DNA from: Corydoras sp. C115
Taxonomy: Eukaryota; Chordata; Actinopteri; Siluriformes; Callichthyidae
DNA length: 64,000 nucleotides
Assembly (NCBI GenBank): GCA_019802505.1
Contig: JAFMOC010000157.1
Span: 845,501-909,500 of the forward strand
Direction: 5' to 3'
The translations under genes and the position numbers were made by a program. Positions within the stretch are counted from its first letter, which is position 1. Each line of letters starts with the position of its first letter. The notes below the pieces were generated by a model. It saw nothing but the letters and a program-made list of their open reading frames with translations. It was not told where the DNA came from and did no database searches. This document shows positions 11,529-22,734 of this stretch, piece by piece.

Positions 11529-11645
11529 AGCGATAGGGTGTATCTGCCCAGCGCCCAAAATGTTCTCCCCTGAATGGGCATGGGGAACCCCCCCAGACCC
11601 TAGTAGAGGATAAAGCAGAAGATAACATGGGATCCAAGGATGGAT
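11529..11645 (+). mobile_element. SINE 3' fragment
   Basis: Only the last third of the SINE is present, from 'cagcgatagggtgtatctgcc' to 'aggataaagcagaagataa'. It is 5' truncated. Confidence 0.8.
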
Positions 11646-11649
11646 ATTA

Positions 11650-12525
11650 TTTAACAAATTATGCCCATTATGTTAAAAATTATGCTGGTTAACTATCAAA
11701 AAGGAGAGTACTGATGTTATCTCAGGCCAATTTGTTTATTTGAAATCTCAAATGAACTGAACTGCTATCCACATGATAAAGAACATAAGACTCTTTAACA
11801 GGCATATTCAGCAGCCTAAGAGATGCAATCTTGTTAAAGTTCAAATGAAAATACAATACAAAAATACATACTTAGCAGATGTATGTGTCATGGATGCATG
11901 TGTTTATGTAACACACGGGGAGGGGTGGGGTTGTATCTGTGTTTGCGCACAAGGTCAGTGGTGGGTGCATAAGAAGCCATTCAGGTGAAGGTCAGTTGGG
12001 GTTGAATAAAGGAAGAAGATCATGGGGAGGAACATGCCATCCTAAATGTGTTTAAAAGACCTGACGCTTGTGTACTTATGAGTGGTAATTAATTTGATTG
12101 ATTGGACATCAGGAGCATCAGGACACAGCCACCATGCTCCTTTTGTTATTCCACAGCTTACGCTCTGCTAATGAAAGAAGACAGACTGTGTCAAAGTACA
12201 AGCTACACAAAAGCGTCACCCATCAAATCCAGAGCACTTAATTGTACAAAGCAGTTAGGTTTAACAATAAGCTTACAAATCCAGCTGAGATGCAGGCTCT
12301 GCACACTGGACATGACATACAGCCTTCAATTATACAACCAGCTTTATTCATACAATACAAATAACAAAGCTCTTAAACGATTTTACATTTCAGTTTCATT
12401 TAAACAATTTGGTAGAAATTGCATGTAAACATTTAATCCATGATTGACCCTCTACACTTAATTTAAGCTTTAACAGCTTAAACAGTTGTCAGGTTTTTAT
12501 TTTCAAAATAACTTAGTTACATTTC
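11650..12525. other. Intergenic DNA, nothing recognised
   Basis: Contains open frames of 71 and 108 codons on the plus strand, but they have biased, non-protein-like composition and no supporting splice sites. Confidence 0.35.
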
Positions 12526-12529
12526 ATTG

Positions 12530-12828
12530 TGGTTCAAGTTTCCATGTTCTCCCCGTGTCATCGTGGGTGTCCTCCAGGTTCTCCAGTTTCCTCCCACAGT
12601 CCAAAAACATGGAACAAGGTCAATTGAATTCTCCAAATTACCCCATATAGTGTGTTTGTGTGTGTGTGTGTCTGTAAGTGAGTGTGTGCCCAGCGATAGA
12701 TTGGCACCCTGTCCTGGGTGTATTTGCCCAGTGCCCAAAATGTTCTCCCCTGGATGGTCATGGGGAACCCCCCCTCCCCCACACAACCCTAGTAAAGGAG
12801 GAAGATAATGGATGGATGGATGGATAAC
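12530..12828 (+). mobile_element. SINE, 5'-truncated
   Basis: Begins at 'gtttccatgttctccccgtg', lacks the tRNA-like head, and ends with (GGAT)n instead of (TGAA)n. Confidence 0.85.
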
Positions 12829-12829
12829 A

Positions 12830-13340
12830 TTTCTTTGTTAATTGAAAAAAAAAGCTTTTACATTCATGCTGCTATGACTATGGACTGAGACCACGTTTAA
12901 TCATAAAAAAAAGTTTTTTTGTACACACAATACAGCTATGAAAATAAAGTCCAAGAGGCATTTCTTGTTAAAGCACTAAAATGAAGCCATTTTTTTGAGT
13001 CAAATAATTCTGGGCCTCAGTCTAAAGGCCTAAAGGTTTGTTTTAAAGTTGGGTAATTCCTTATATGACCCGACTATAGAATAGAATTCTAACTCTAATT
13101 AAAACTAATATGCAAATTAACATGCAATTAATATGCAAATGTGTACAGTCGGCTTCTTCTTTTTGCTGTTCCCTTGTTCGTCCTATCCTGACATCCTCCT
13201 TTGTCACTCTAATCACCTGCATATTCTTCCTCATCATATCTATAAACTCTGTTATAGAAACAAGACTCAATAGTGCATTTTATTCCTTTTCATCACTTTT
13301 ATTAAATCATTTAGTCACTGATTTTGTTACATAAACATAA
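12830..13340. other. AT-rich intergenic DNA
   Basis: Nothing recognised. Confidence 0.35.
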
Positions 13341-13343
13341 ATT

Positions 13344-13665
13344 TGGCACAGTGGCTTAGTGGTTACCACATTCGCCTCTCAGCACTGGGGATTCAGGTAT
13401 GATTCCCGATCTGGGTGGAGTATCCATTTTCTCCCCATGTCCTTATGATTTTTTGGGTTTCTCCCACAGTCCAAAAACATGAATTCAGGAAAAATATATA
13501 AATTGCCACCATATTGTGTGTGCCTGTGTGAGTACATTATTTGGCACCCTGTCCTGGGTGGATCTGCCATGCAACTGAAATTCTGGATGGGCATTGGGAA
13601 CCCCCTTGCTACCCCAGTCCCTAGTAAAGGATGAAGCAAATGATAATGAGATGAAATGAGATAAA
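13344..13665 (+). mobile_element. SINE (Mermaid-like), diverged
   Basis: Head 'tggcacagtggcttagtgg' with a weakened B-box (ggtatgattcc). The body is complete but mutated; tail 'gatgaaatgagat'. Confidence 0.82.
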
Positions 13666-13851
13666 TTTGATATGTTAAAGGCACTCTTTGAGGTAGGCCT
13701 ACTTTCATAGTCCTAAAACCCAACTGTACCATCTAGTGGTGAAACACTGGCAGTACAATATCTTTTTAATCTTACACGTTTTGTTAGCGCACATAAAAAT
13801 AAGGTACCCCAATAATTATCACCCGTTAACTCAAAACTTATTTCTAACAAT

Positions 13852-14162
13852 TCATTCATTCATTAATTATCTTCCGCTTTATCCTCTATTAGGGTCACGA
13901 TGGGGTTCCCCATGCCCATCCAGGGGAGAACGTCTCGGGTGCTGGGCACACATTCACTCACACAGACACACTCTATATGGGGCAATTTTGAGAATTCAAT
14001 TGACTTGATCCATGTTTTTGGACTGTGGGAGGAAACCGGAGAATCAGGAGGAAACCAACGAAGACACGGGGAGAACATGAAAACTCCACCCAGATGGGGA
14101 TTCGAACCGGGAATCCCTAGCGCTGAGAGGCGAACGTGCTAAACTAAGCCACCGTGCTGCCA
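13852..14162 (-). mobile_element. SINE (Mermaid-like) with 14-bp target duplication
   Basis: Minus-strand copy with a short internal deletion around the 'cagcgatggattggcgcc' region. 'ttatttctaacaat' is duplicated exactly at 13838-13851 and 14163-14176. Confidence 0.92.
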
Positions 14163-14164
14163 TT

Positions 14165-14870
14165 ATTTCTAACAATGGACAAAAATTTTTATTTATAAAT
14201 AACAAACTGTCACCCGGCATATTAATGGGTTTCATTTTCATGTGATCAGTTTTGTATGTTTATCCTTAGAAGAAATGAAGTATTTTGCTATTTGTATTGT
14301 TTTATAGAACAACAGATTGGAGAAGATCCTTTTTTGATTGGGATCTCTACCAGTTAATAAAATAAAATCCATGGTTTGAGAGTTTGTTATATTAGAGTTA
14401 ACTGTGTTGCGAGTCCAAAAGTTTTTCCATTTTGGATGGAGTGACAATTTACTAAATTTATTTAGTAAATTTAGTGCATTTAGTGATTACAAATGAGAGA
14501 ACAACACAAGTCAGAAGTTAAGGTCGTCAGTTAGTTAGGTAAAATAATCAAACCTGATCTTAATTCAACCTGGCTTCTAGGTTTTTTTTCCTAACAAGTG
14601 CTTGTGGAAGAGATGTGTTTTGAGTTGTTTTCTAAAAATTATAAGTGAATACGCCTTATCGAGTTAGGAAGATTGTTCCAGCATTTAGCAGTGAGAATTA
14701 GCACGAACCACAGAGAGGTCAAATCACCAGGCGACATTCATCACTAGAGCAAACTGAATATGAGTATATTTTGAAAAGATATAGTGAAGGTAAGAGGGGG
14801 CAGATCAGATCAGTGCCGCATAGTGAATGCAATCAGCCACAGGGAGCCAATGGAAATGATTAGGATGTCT
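14165..14870. other. Intergenic DNA
   Basis: AT-rich, no gene. The stretch around 14660-14850 has an old-repeat feel ('cacagggagccaatgg') but I cannot assign a family. Confidence 0.35.
14446..14471. repeat. Short perfect palindrome
   Basis: aatttactaaa - ttta - tttagtaaatt: 11-bp arms around a 4-nt loop in AT-rich DNA. Function unknown. Confidence 0.7.
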
Positions 14871-14879
14871 AGTTTGTGG

Positions 14880-15660
14880 TGTACAATCATTATTTCTCAA
14901 GGTACACTTGCTTTTCCAGGATAATCTATTATGTGGCTTGATTTATATTTCCTTTGCAAAGATGAACCTGCCCAATTCCAGCCTTACTGAAGCATCCCTA
15001 GATCATCACCGATCCTCCACCAAATATTACAGGGGGTGCAAGACACTGTGACTTGTGCACCTATTCAGGTGTCAGGTGTTTAACCATTAGATGACCAGGT
15101 GTTGGGGGGGGGGGAGCTGAAAATTGGACTCATAAGAGATGACTGTACTCTAGTCCTTTATGGTCCAATCCTTATGGTATTTTTCAAACTTTAGCTTGGA
15201 TCTCCTTTGCCTCTTTACACTTCACCCCAGCAGCCATTTGCCATTCCTTTTGTAGGTCATTTGCTGTTATCTTGCTGACTGACATTTGAATAAGATGATT
15301 GTCATTTTGGTCAGTTGGAAGTCAATTTTGCGCTCTGCCGGTCTGTAGCTTTGGTGTCCCTGTTTGCTGCTTGACTGTGTTGTAATAAACTGCCGTCTTA
15401 GAAATTTTAAGGATGGAAGCAACATGACGCTCGCAGTAACCCTCAGCTAGTAAAGTCAGAATTGAGCCCTTCTTTTCCTCACTCACGGCTTTTCTTTTCA
15501 ACTTATTTGGCATGGTTAATAGTTTTTTTTTTATTCCAATTACTTTTGAACTATTCCTAGCACTTGTTTTGCCATCCAGCTTGTCCTATTGCAAGACCAC
15601 AGCAGTGGTTTTTTTTTTATACTTTTCCTCATTAAATAAAATTCAGGTGATCACCTATTC
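14880..15660 (-). mobile_element. Decayed Tc1-like element
   Basis: The minus strand keeps a short N-terminal transposase frame (15513-15322: MPNKLKRKAVSEEKKGSIL..., a helix-turn-helix-like start with 'EGYCERHVASILKISKTAVY'). Further left come fragments matching the catalytic region of fish Tc1 elements in antisense ('ccagcatccctagatcatcacc'-like at about 14980-15010). Many stops and indels; a long-dead copy. Confidence 0.65.
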
Positions 15661-15751
15661 AGAAGCACATTAAGTAGAATAAGGTGCACTTTTAAATGTT
15701 ATTCATGTTATCATTCAAGGGCTTTAAATGCACATTCATAATGCTTTCTGT

Positions 15752-15752
15752 A

Positions 15753-15790
<38 letters not shown>
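15752..15790. repeat. (CA)n microsatellite
   Basis: About 19 CA units abutting the left end of the next Tc1 element. Confidence 0.95.
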
Positions 15791-15795
<5 letters not shown>

Positions 15796-16962
15796 TCCGG
15801 ACAGTATTCACAGCGCTTCACTTTTTCCACATTTTGTTACGTTACAGCCTTATTTCAAATTGTATTAAATTAATATTTTTCCTCAAAATTCTACACAAAA
15901 TACCCCATTATGACCATGTGAAAAAAGTTTTCTTGAGAGTTTTGAAAATTTATTAAAATTAAAAAACATATTTACATAAGTATTCACAGCCTTTGCTTAA
16001 TACTTTGTAGAACCACCTTTGGCAGCAACTACAGCCTCAAGTCTTTTTGAATATGATGCGACAAGCTTAGACATGATGCCTGGCATTCACACCAAATAGT
16101 TCAAGCTTTGTCTCATCAGACCAGAGAATTTTGTTTCTCATGGTCTGAGAGTCCTTCGGGTGCCTTTTGGCAAATTCCAAACGGGCTGCCTTGTGCCGTT
16201 TACTAAGCAGTGGCTTTTGCCTGGCCACTCTGCCATACAGTCCTGATTGGTGGATTGCTGCAGAGATGGTTGTCCCTCTGCAAGTTTCTCCTCTCTCCAC
16301 GGAGGAAAGCTGGAGCTCTGACAGAGTAATCATCGGGTTCTTGGTCACCTCCCTGACCAAGGCCCTTCTCCCCCGATCGCTCAATTTAGACGGCCGGCCA
16401 GCTCTAGGAAGAGTCCTGGTGGTTCCAAACTTCTTCCATTTACGAATGATGAAGGCCACTGTGCTCATTGGGACCTTCAAAGCAGCAGAAATTTTTTTGT
16501 ATCCTTCACCAGATTTGTGCCTCGAGACAATTTTGTCTCGGAGGTCTACAGACAATTCCTTTGACTTCATGCTTCGTGTTTGCCCTCTGACATGCAGTCA
16601 ACTGTGGGACCTTATATAGACAGGTGTGTGCCTTTCCAAATCATGTCCAATCAACTGGATTTACCACAGGTGGACTCCATTTAAGCTGTAGAAACATCTC
16701 AAGGATGATCAGTGGAAACAGGATGCACCTGAGCTCAATTTTGAGCTTCATGGTGAAGGCTGTGAATACTTATGTAACTGTGATTTCTTAGTTTTTTATT
16801 TTTAATAAATTTTCAAAACTCTCAAGAAAACTTTTTTCACATGGTCATAATGGGGTATTGTGTAGAATTTTGAGGAAAGAGATTAATGTAATACAATTTG
16901 GAATAAGGTTGTAACGTAAGAAAATGTGGAAAAAGTGAAGCGCTGTGAATACTTTCCGGATG

Positions 16963-16966
<4 letters not shown>
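15789..16966 (-). mobile_element. Tc1-like transposon with large internal deletion
   Basis: Inverted ends 'gcatccggacagtattcaca' at 15792 and its near complement ending 16964 ('tgtgaatactttccggatgc') identify a second Tc1 family. Total length is about 1.18 kb instead of about 1.6 kb because the catalytic part of the transposase is missing. Inner repeats are at about 15960-15985 and 16765-16800. Confidence 0.9.
16067..16570 (-). pseudogene. Tc1 transposase N-terminal half, internally deleted
   Basis: Starts MKSKELSVDLRDKIVSRHKS at 16570. The paired-like HTH region and WSDETKLELFG (first catalytic D) are present. Then the frame jumps, within a few residues, to sequence near the normal C-terminus, so the second D and the E are lost. 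Non-functional as an enzyme. Confidence 0.9.

Positions 16967-17037
<71 letters not shown>
16967..17037. repeat. (TA)n microsatellite between two Tc1 elements
   Basis: About 35 TA units. Tc1 elements insert at TA, so such tracts are natural targets, and here the tract separates two different Tc1 families. Confidence 0.95.
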
Positions 17038-17040
<3 letters not shown>

Positions 17041-18653
17041 TTGTGATCAAATTTATTCAACCCCCAATGCTGTGAAGGGTTTTATGGAATTCAGTGCACA
17101 TTTGTAATTGTGTTCATAATGAAATCTTACAAGGACTTGTTAAAGAACTAAATGCAACTAAGATAGCATCAATTGTTTTTGTCATAAAGTATTAAATGGC
17201 CTTTTTGTGATTTCTTCATTGACACAATTATTCAACCCCTTTACAACTACCACTCATAAGAACAGAGGTTCATTCCAGTGTTTTCAATCAGGTATTGAAA
17301 ACACCTGTGGATGTCAACGAGCAGCAATCAAGCATGATAAGCACCAATTAGGCAGATTTAAAAGGACTGTGATACTCAGCTCCTTCTAGACATCTACTGG
17401 TGTGTTTACAAGCATGGTGAAGGCAAGAGAATGGTCCCAGAAGACAACAGAAGAGGTTATTGCTCTTCACAAGAATGGCAATGGATATAAAAAGATTGCG
17501 AAGTTGTTAAATATTCCAAGAGACACTATCGGAAGTATCATTTGCAAGTTCAAGTTAAAGGGCACAGTGGAAACGTTACCTGGTCGTGGCAGAAAGAAGA
17601 TCCTGACCGCGACTGCTGTGCGCTACTTGATGTGTAATGTGGAGAAAAATCCCCGGGTGACTGCTAAGGAACTGAAAAAAGACCTGTCAGATGTGGGCAC
17701 TGAAGTTTCAGCTCAGACAATAAGGCGCGCACTGCATAACGAAGACCTCCATGCCAGAACTCCCAGGCGCACCCCCTTGCTGACTCCAAAGAACAAGAAA
17801 AGTCGACTGCAGTATGCCAAAAGTCATGTGGACAAGCCACAAAGGTTTTGGGACAGTGTACTGTGGTCAGATGAAACTAAATTAGAACTGTTTGGGACAA
17901 TGGACCAGCGCTATGTTTGGAGGAGGAAGAACCAGGCTTATGAACAAAAGAACACCTTGCCTACTGTGAAGCATGGCGGGGGGTCAATTATGCTTTGGGG
18001 CTGTTTTGCTTCTAATGGTACAGGAAAGCTTCAACGTGTGCAGGGTACCATGAATTCCCTTCAGTACCAGGAGATCTTGGAGGAAAATGTGATGGAGTCA
18101 GTCACAAACCTGCGGCTTGGGAGACGTTGGACCTTCCAACAGGACAATGATCCGAAGCACACATCCAAGTCCACTAGAGCATGGTTGACCATGAAAGGCT
18201 GGAACATTCTAGAGTGGCCATCGCAATCACCAGACTTAAATCCAATTGAGAACCTCTGGTGGGACCTAAAGAAGGCAGTTGCAGTGCGCAAGCCTAAGAA
18301 TGTGACTGAACTGGAGGCTTTTGCCCATGAAGAATGGGCTAAGATACCCATAGGTCGCTGCAAGACACTTGTGTCAAGCTATGCTTCACGCTTGAAAGCT
18401 GTCATAACTGGAAAAGGATGTTGTACTAAGTACTAAAAAATAATGTCACTAGGGGGTTGAATAAAACTGATAATGATGTGAGCACAGTAAAGACATTTGT
18501 GGTTATTCCATCATAAATATTGTTATATTTGTCTAATTTATAAGTGCCTCTTTGATATAATTGTAAATAAGATGACTGAAATGATCCAAATCAATGTCAA
18601 ACTGGCCAAAACACTTTATTTCAGTGGGGGTTGAATAAATTTGATCACAACTG
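17038..18653 (+). mobile_element. Tc1-like transposon, 1616 bp, apparently complete (copy 1)
   Basis: Ends CAGTTGTGATCAAATTTATT and its complement, about 29 bp matching terminal repeats, with TA on both sides. The block 'attcaacccc' recurs internally at about 17231 and, inverted, at about 18453, roughly 180 bp in from each end, a reduced IR/DR layout. The same element, same length, lies inverted at 43539-45154. Confidence 0.96.
17414..18436 (+). CDS. Tc1 transposase, full-length 340 aa (copy 1)
   Basis: Open from MVKAREWSQKTTEE (ATG 17414) to ...TGKGCCTKY. Residues about 1-120 form the bipartite HTH DNA-binding domain; GRGRKK (about 57-62) sits at the usual AT-hook-like linker. Catalytic triad: WSDETKLEL, FQQDNDPKHT, SPDLNPIENLW, DD34E spacing. 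Compared with the second copy, four residues differ, all in the DNA-binding half: T12 (R), C44 (R), M73 (K), C74 (R). The other copy has a basic residue each time, so this copy may bind its ends poorly despite an intact frame. No introns; it cuts and pastes its own element in the nucleus. It lies between ppp5c and the BICDL-like gene. Confidence 0.95.
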   Translation: MVKAREWSQKTTEEVIALHKNGNGYKKIAKLLNIPRDTIGSIICKFKLKGTVETLPGRGRKKILTATAVRYLMCNVEKNPRVTAKELKKDLSDVGTEVSAQTIRRALHNEDLHARTPRRTPLLTPKNKKSRLQYAKSHVDKPQRFWDSVLWSDETKLELFGTMDQRYVWRRKNQAYEQKNTLPTVKHGGGSIMLWGCFASNGTGKLQRVQGTMNSLQYQEILEENVMESVTNLRLGRRWTFQQDNDPKHTSKSTRAWLTMKGWNILEWPSQSPDLNPIENLWWDLKKAVAVRKPKNVTELEAFAHEEWAKIPIGRCKTLVSSYASRLKAVITGKGCCTKY

Positions 18654-18665
18654 TATATATATATG

Positions 18666-19292
18666 TAAGGTCCTGCAGAACTTCTACTCCTGCACCGTCG
18701 AAAGCATCCTCACAGGGAACATCATAACCTGGTTCGGGAACAGCACCCATCTGGACAGACGGTCACTACAAAGGGTGGTACGTTCGGCCGAACGCACCAT
18801 CCGAGTAGCACTTCCAGACCTCCAGACCATCTACAGGAAGCGGTGCTGGTCCAAAGCCAAAAAGATTGAGGAAGACTTCAGTCATCCTGACAACAGGCTC
18901 TTCACTCTGTTGCCATCAGGACGGCGTTTTCGTCTCCTGAAGGCAAACACAGAGAGGATGAGGAGGAGCTTCTTCCCAACGGCGATTCGGACCCTGAACC
19001 AGGACTAAACGGACATAATCCCACCCACAACACTTTCATGTCTAAAATAACTTTTAACCCTGCACTGCAATATTTGCACTAAAGCACAACCCACTTTATA
19101 ATTCCATTTATAATTTCCATTATAATTCCATTGCACAGTGTATATACAGAGTTAAATTTTATTTTATCTTTATTTTTATCTTTATTCTTCTTTAAACTTT
19201 CTGTGGAGAGGTCAGATAAAGAATTTCACTGCTGGCTGTACCATGTATATCTACGCATGTGACGAATAAACCTGATTCTGATTCTGATTCTG
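18666..19292 (+). mobile_element. 5'-truncated LINE: ORF2 C-terminus plus 3'UTR
   Basis: A frame from about 18666 to the stop at 19006-19008 reads KVLQNFYSCTVESILTGNI, then TWFGNS, LQRVVRSAERTI, HPDNRLFTLLPSGRRFR and FFPTAIRTLNQD, the typical end of a fish non-LTR reverse transcriptase protein (L2/CR1-like or Rex1-like; I cannot decide). It is followed by a 3'UTR with aataaa and an (ATTCTG)n terminal repeat at 19272-19292. It was truncated at insertion and lies directly beside the TA tract of the Tc1. Confidence 0.85.
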
Positions 19293-19294
19293 AA

Positions 19295-20460
19295 TTACAG
19301 CTTGACAACGACATCTCATGCTGTTCATAAGTCGACTTGTCTGCTGAGGCATGGCATCACACACTACTTGAGGGGCAGCCCTCAGGTCATTGAGGTTCTG
19401 GGGTGCAGGGTTTCGAGCCTCTACAACATGAATCAAGTCTGGAGAAAGTGCAGACCATTCCATTTGAGGTATACCAGTCTCCAGCAGCCGTTCCATTGAT
19501 GAGCTGGAGCATTGTCATCTATGAACATGAAATCAGGACTGTGTTGTTCATGTAGGGATTAATCACTGGATTAATGATGTTATTCGGGTTGTATGGGATT
19601 ATCACTGTACCATTCACAAAGTGTAAGCCAGTTCTGTACCGACTGGACACACCTGCCCACACTGTAACACCGTCACCACCAAAAACTTGTCTGGTGACAG
19701 TGTGGCTGATGCATAGCACTCTCCTACAATGTTGTCGGCCATCACTTCTGCTCATCGTGAATCAACAGCACTGAGGCCCTTGTCCAGCTTAAATGCTCCC
19801 TGGACCATGTTAGACGATGACGCCCCTTAAAAGTTGTCTAGCACGCAGACCACTCTGATGTAAACGCTTTGAAATGGTCTGACGTGACACTTGGGTGCCT
19901 CTCACCACCCTTAAACTTGCCTGGAGTTGAGTGGCATTCATCATCCAGTTTCTCAGGGCATTGTTCACAATGTAGCAGTCATCAGCATGGGATGTGGCCA
20001 AAGGACATCCACTTCTACGCCTTTCTGTAACTCTTCAAGTCTCTCTGTATCTCTGTTGCTTGCAACCTGCTGATGACACTATGTGACACTGTGCTCAATG
20101 GCAATTTCCATCTCAGAATGTTTGAAGCATCACAATGGCAAGGTACTGTTGATCCATTGTTAGGTGTGGTCTTGGTCTCATGATGTCAAAATATGAACAG
20201 CATGATGAGGACGACTGTTTAAACACAAGCTCTATTTGAACCAGGATATTTATTGGTCGATTCGAGGATCAAACACCTAGTGTGAATTTTGCCATTAAGC
20301 TTTAGAATAACAGCAACTTGTGCAAAAGTACTAAAACATTTAACAGTTGGACATGTGCATTTAAAAGCTTAGAGAAGGTCACATTAAGTTTACCTGCAAA
20401 GGTTTGAATGCATTGTAGGCTTGTCCTGAAATTTTGTGAAACTTTTTGTGAGTAGTGTAT
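19295..20460 (-). mobile_element. Decayed mariner/Tc1-type element
   Basis: Minus-strand transposase pieces appear in order: DNA-binding part at 20001-19810 (…LQASLRVVRGTQVSRQTISK), middle at 19755-19519 (GGDGVTVWAGVSSRYRTGLHF) and end at 19496-19300 (WSALSPDLIHVVEARNP). In the last block the usual SPDLNPIEH is mutated. The right end, read as 'tatatacactactcacaaaa' on the minus strand at about 20461, matches a common fish mariner terminus. The left end is lost against the LINE tail. Confidence 0.8.
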
Positions 20461-20469
20461 ATATGGTAT

Positions 20470-20820
20470 TTACACGGTGGCTCAGTGGTTAGCACGTTCC
20501 CCTCTCAGCGCTAGGGATTACCGGTTCGAATCCCCATCTGGGTGGAGTTTCCATGTTCTCCCCGTGTCTGCGTGGGTTTCCTCCGGGTTCTCCTGTTTCC
20601 TCCCACAGTCCAAAATCATGGATCAAGTCAATTGAATTCTCAAAACTGCCCCATAAATTGTGTCCGTGTGAGTGAGTGTGTGCCCAGCGATGGATTGGCG
20701 CCTTGTCCTGGGTCTATCTGCCCAGCGCCCAAGATGTTCTCCCCTGGATGGGCATGGGGAACCCCACTGCGACCCTAATAGAGGATAAAGCGGGAGATAA
20801 TGAATCAATGAATGAATATA
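20470..20820 (+). mobile_element. SINE (Mermaid-like)
   Basis: A-box 'tggctcagtggttag', B-box 'ggttcgaatcc', complete body and (ATGA)n tail running into a short TA tract. Packed between two DNA transposons. Confidence 0.9.
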
Positions 20821-20826
20821 TATATA

Positions 20827-22044
20827 CACTCACCGGCCACTTTATTAGGTACACCTGTCCAACTGCTCGTTAACACTTAATTTCTAATCAGCCAATCACA
20901 TGGCGGCAACTCAGTGCATTTAGGCATGTAGACATGGTCAAGACAATCTCCTGCAGTTCAAACCGAGCATCAGTATGGTGAAGAAAGGTGATTTGAGTGC
21001 CTTTGAACATGGCATGGTTGTTGGTGCCAGAAGGGCTGGTTTGAGTATTTCAGAAACTGCTGATCTACTGGGATTTTCACGCACAACCATCTCTAGGGTT
21101 TACAGAGAATGGTCCGAAAAAGAAAAAACATCCAGTGAGCGGCAGTTCTGTGGGCAGAAATGCCTTGTTGATGCCAGAGGTCAGAGGAGAATGGCCAGAC
21201 TGGTTCGAGCTGATAGAAAGGCAACAGTGACTCAAATAGCCACCCGTTACAACCAAGGTAGGCAGAAGAGCATCTCTGAACGCACAGTACGTCGAACTTT
21301 GAGACAGATGGGCTACAGCAGCAGAAGACCACACCGGGTGCCACTCCTTTCAGCTAAGAACAGGAAACTGAGGCTACAATTTGCACAAGCTCATCGAAAT
21401 TGGACAATAGAAGATTGGAAAAACGTTGCCTGGTCTGATGAGTCTCGATTTCTGCTGCGACATTCGGATGGTAGGGTCAGAATTTGGCGTCAACAACATG
21501 AAAGCATGGATCCATCCTGCTTTGTATCAACGGTTCAGGCTGGTGGTGGTGGTGTCATGGTGTGGGGAATATTTTCTTGGCACTCTTTGGGCCCCTTGGT
21601 ACCAATTGAGCATCGTTGCAACGCCACAGCCTACCTGAGTATTGTTGCTGACCATGTCCATCCCTTTATGACCACAATGTACCCAACATCTGATGGCTAC
21701 TTTCAGCAGGATAATGCACCATGTCATAAAGCTGGAATCATCTCAGACTGGTTTCTTGAACATGACAATGAGTTCACTGTACTCAAATGGCCTCCACAGT
21801 CACCAGATCTCAATCCAATAGAGCATCTTTGAGATGTGATGGAACGGGGGATTCGCATCATTGATGTGCAGCCGACAAATCTGCGGCAACTGTGTGATGC
21901 CATCATGTCAATATGGACCAAACTCTCTGAGGAATGCTTCCAGCACCTTGTTGAATCTATGCCACGAAGAATTGAGGCAGTTCGGAAGGCAAAAGGGGGT
22001 CCAACCCGTTACCAGAATGGTGTACCTAACAAAGTGGCCGGTGA

Positions 22045-22048
<4 letters not shown>
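20827..22048 (+). mobile_element. Tc1/mariner element of DD36E type, 1.22 kb
   Basis: Terminal repeats CACTCACCGGCCACTTTATT... at 20827 and its complement ending at 22048, about 28 bp, lying in TA repeats. It encodes a single transposase and has no long inverted repeats. Confidence 0.93.
20975..22030 (+). pseudogene. DD36E transposase interrupted by one TGA
   Basis: Begins MVKKGDLSAFEHGMVVGARR at 20975. HTH domain with SISETADLLGFSRTTISR, core motifs WSDESRFLL, FQQDNAPCHK and SPDLNPIEHL. I count 36 residues between the second D and the E, the spacing reported for the DD36E group of Tc1/mariner. At 21830-21832 a TGA sits where relatives have TGG (…IEHL-W-DVMERG). The frame is otherwise open through KGGPTRYQNGVPN into the terminal repeat. 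A single substitution explains its inactivity. Confidence 0.92.

Positions 22049-22050
<2 letters not shown>

Positions 22051-22104
<54 letters not shown>
22051..22104. repeat. (TA)n microsatellite
   Basis: About 27 TA units directly after the DD36E element. Confidence 0.95.
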
Positions 22105-22106
<2 letters not shown>

Positions 22107-22730
22107 GGAGGTATATAATGTATTTAAAAAAAACAGTCAAAACATTCTTGAGTGTTGTTTTTTATTCAATATTTTTGTTCCAAACATGTACACAGGGATT
22201 TAATGTTACAGTATATACTGTATATACATACACATTTGTGTGTATAACATCTAAAAAGTTGAGGGGTATAGAGGATTTGGCTGCTGTGCATTTCCGAATT
22301 AGAGGGTGGGGTTTCTGAACATTGATCATGTACAGTCACAAATTGACAGAAGGGGGCAGATTTAGCCTGATGAGTAGGGTTTTACAGTTAGCTCTAGTGT
22401 ACTTTAGTCAAGCAAGCTGAGAGCAAAACATGTGTGAGCAATGTTGGCAAGAGAATGAAATAGTATCACTAACAGTGAAACAATACTGTCCTTTTGAGAG
22501 GAACAAACTGAATTTAGTATGTCTAGAGAATAGTATTTAGTATGCGAGTTAGGGGGTTATTACATTAAAATGTTCATTGCGAGAGATGTTTTCAGCAATC
22601 TGATTCCATCATACAGAGATGTGTATGCACAACAGGTGCAAAACTCCAAGCAGCAAAGAATGGCAGTATTACAGGACTACACACTGCTCATCCTGCCAAA
22701 GAAGGGTGGTGTCTAGGTTGATGCCACAAC
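22105..22730. other. Intergenic DNA downstream of ppp5c
   Basis: No gene or repeat recognised. Confidence 0.35.
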
Positions 22731-22734
22731 ATAA

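Noticed and set aside
12102..12428. 108-codon plus-strand open frame
   Set aside because: No recognisable domain or splice context; composition not convincing.
14446..14471. Palindrome as a transcription terminator
   Set aside because: This is eukaryotic DNA with no gene ending nearby; kept only as a structural repeat.
21830..21832. TGA read as selenocysteine in the DD36E transposase
   Set aside because: Relatives have Trp (TGG) here and no SECIS-like element is visible; a simple nonsense mutation is enough.
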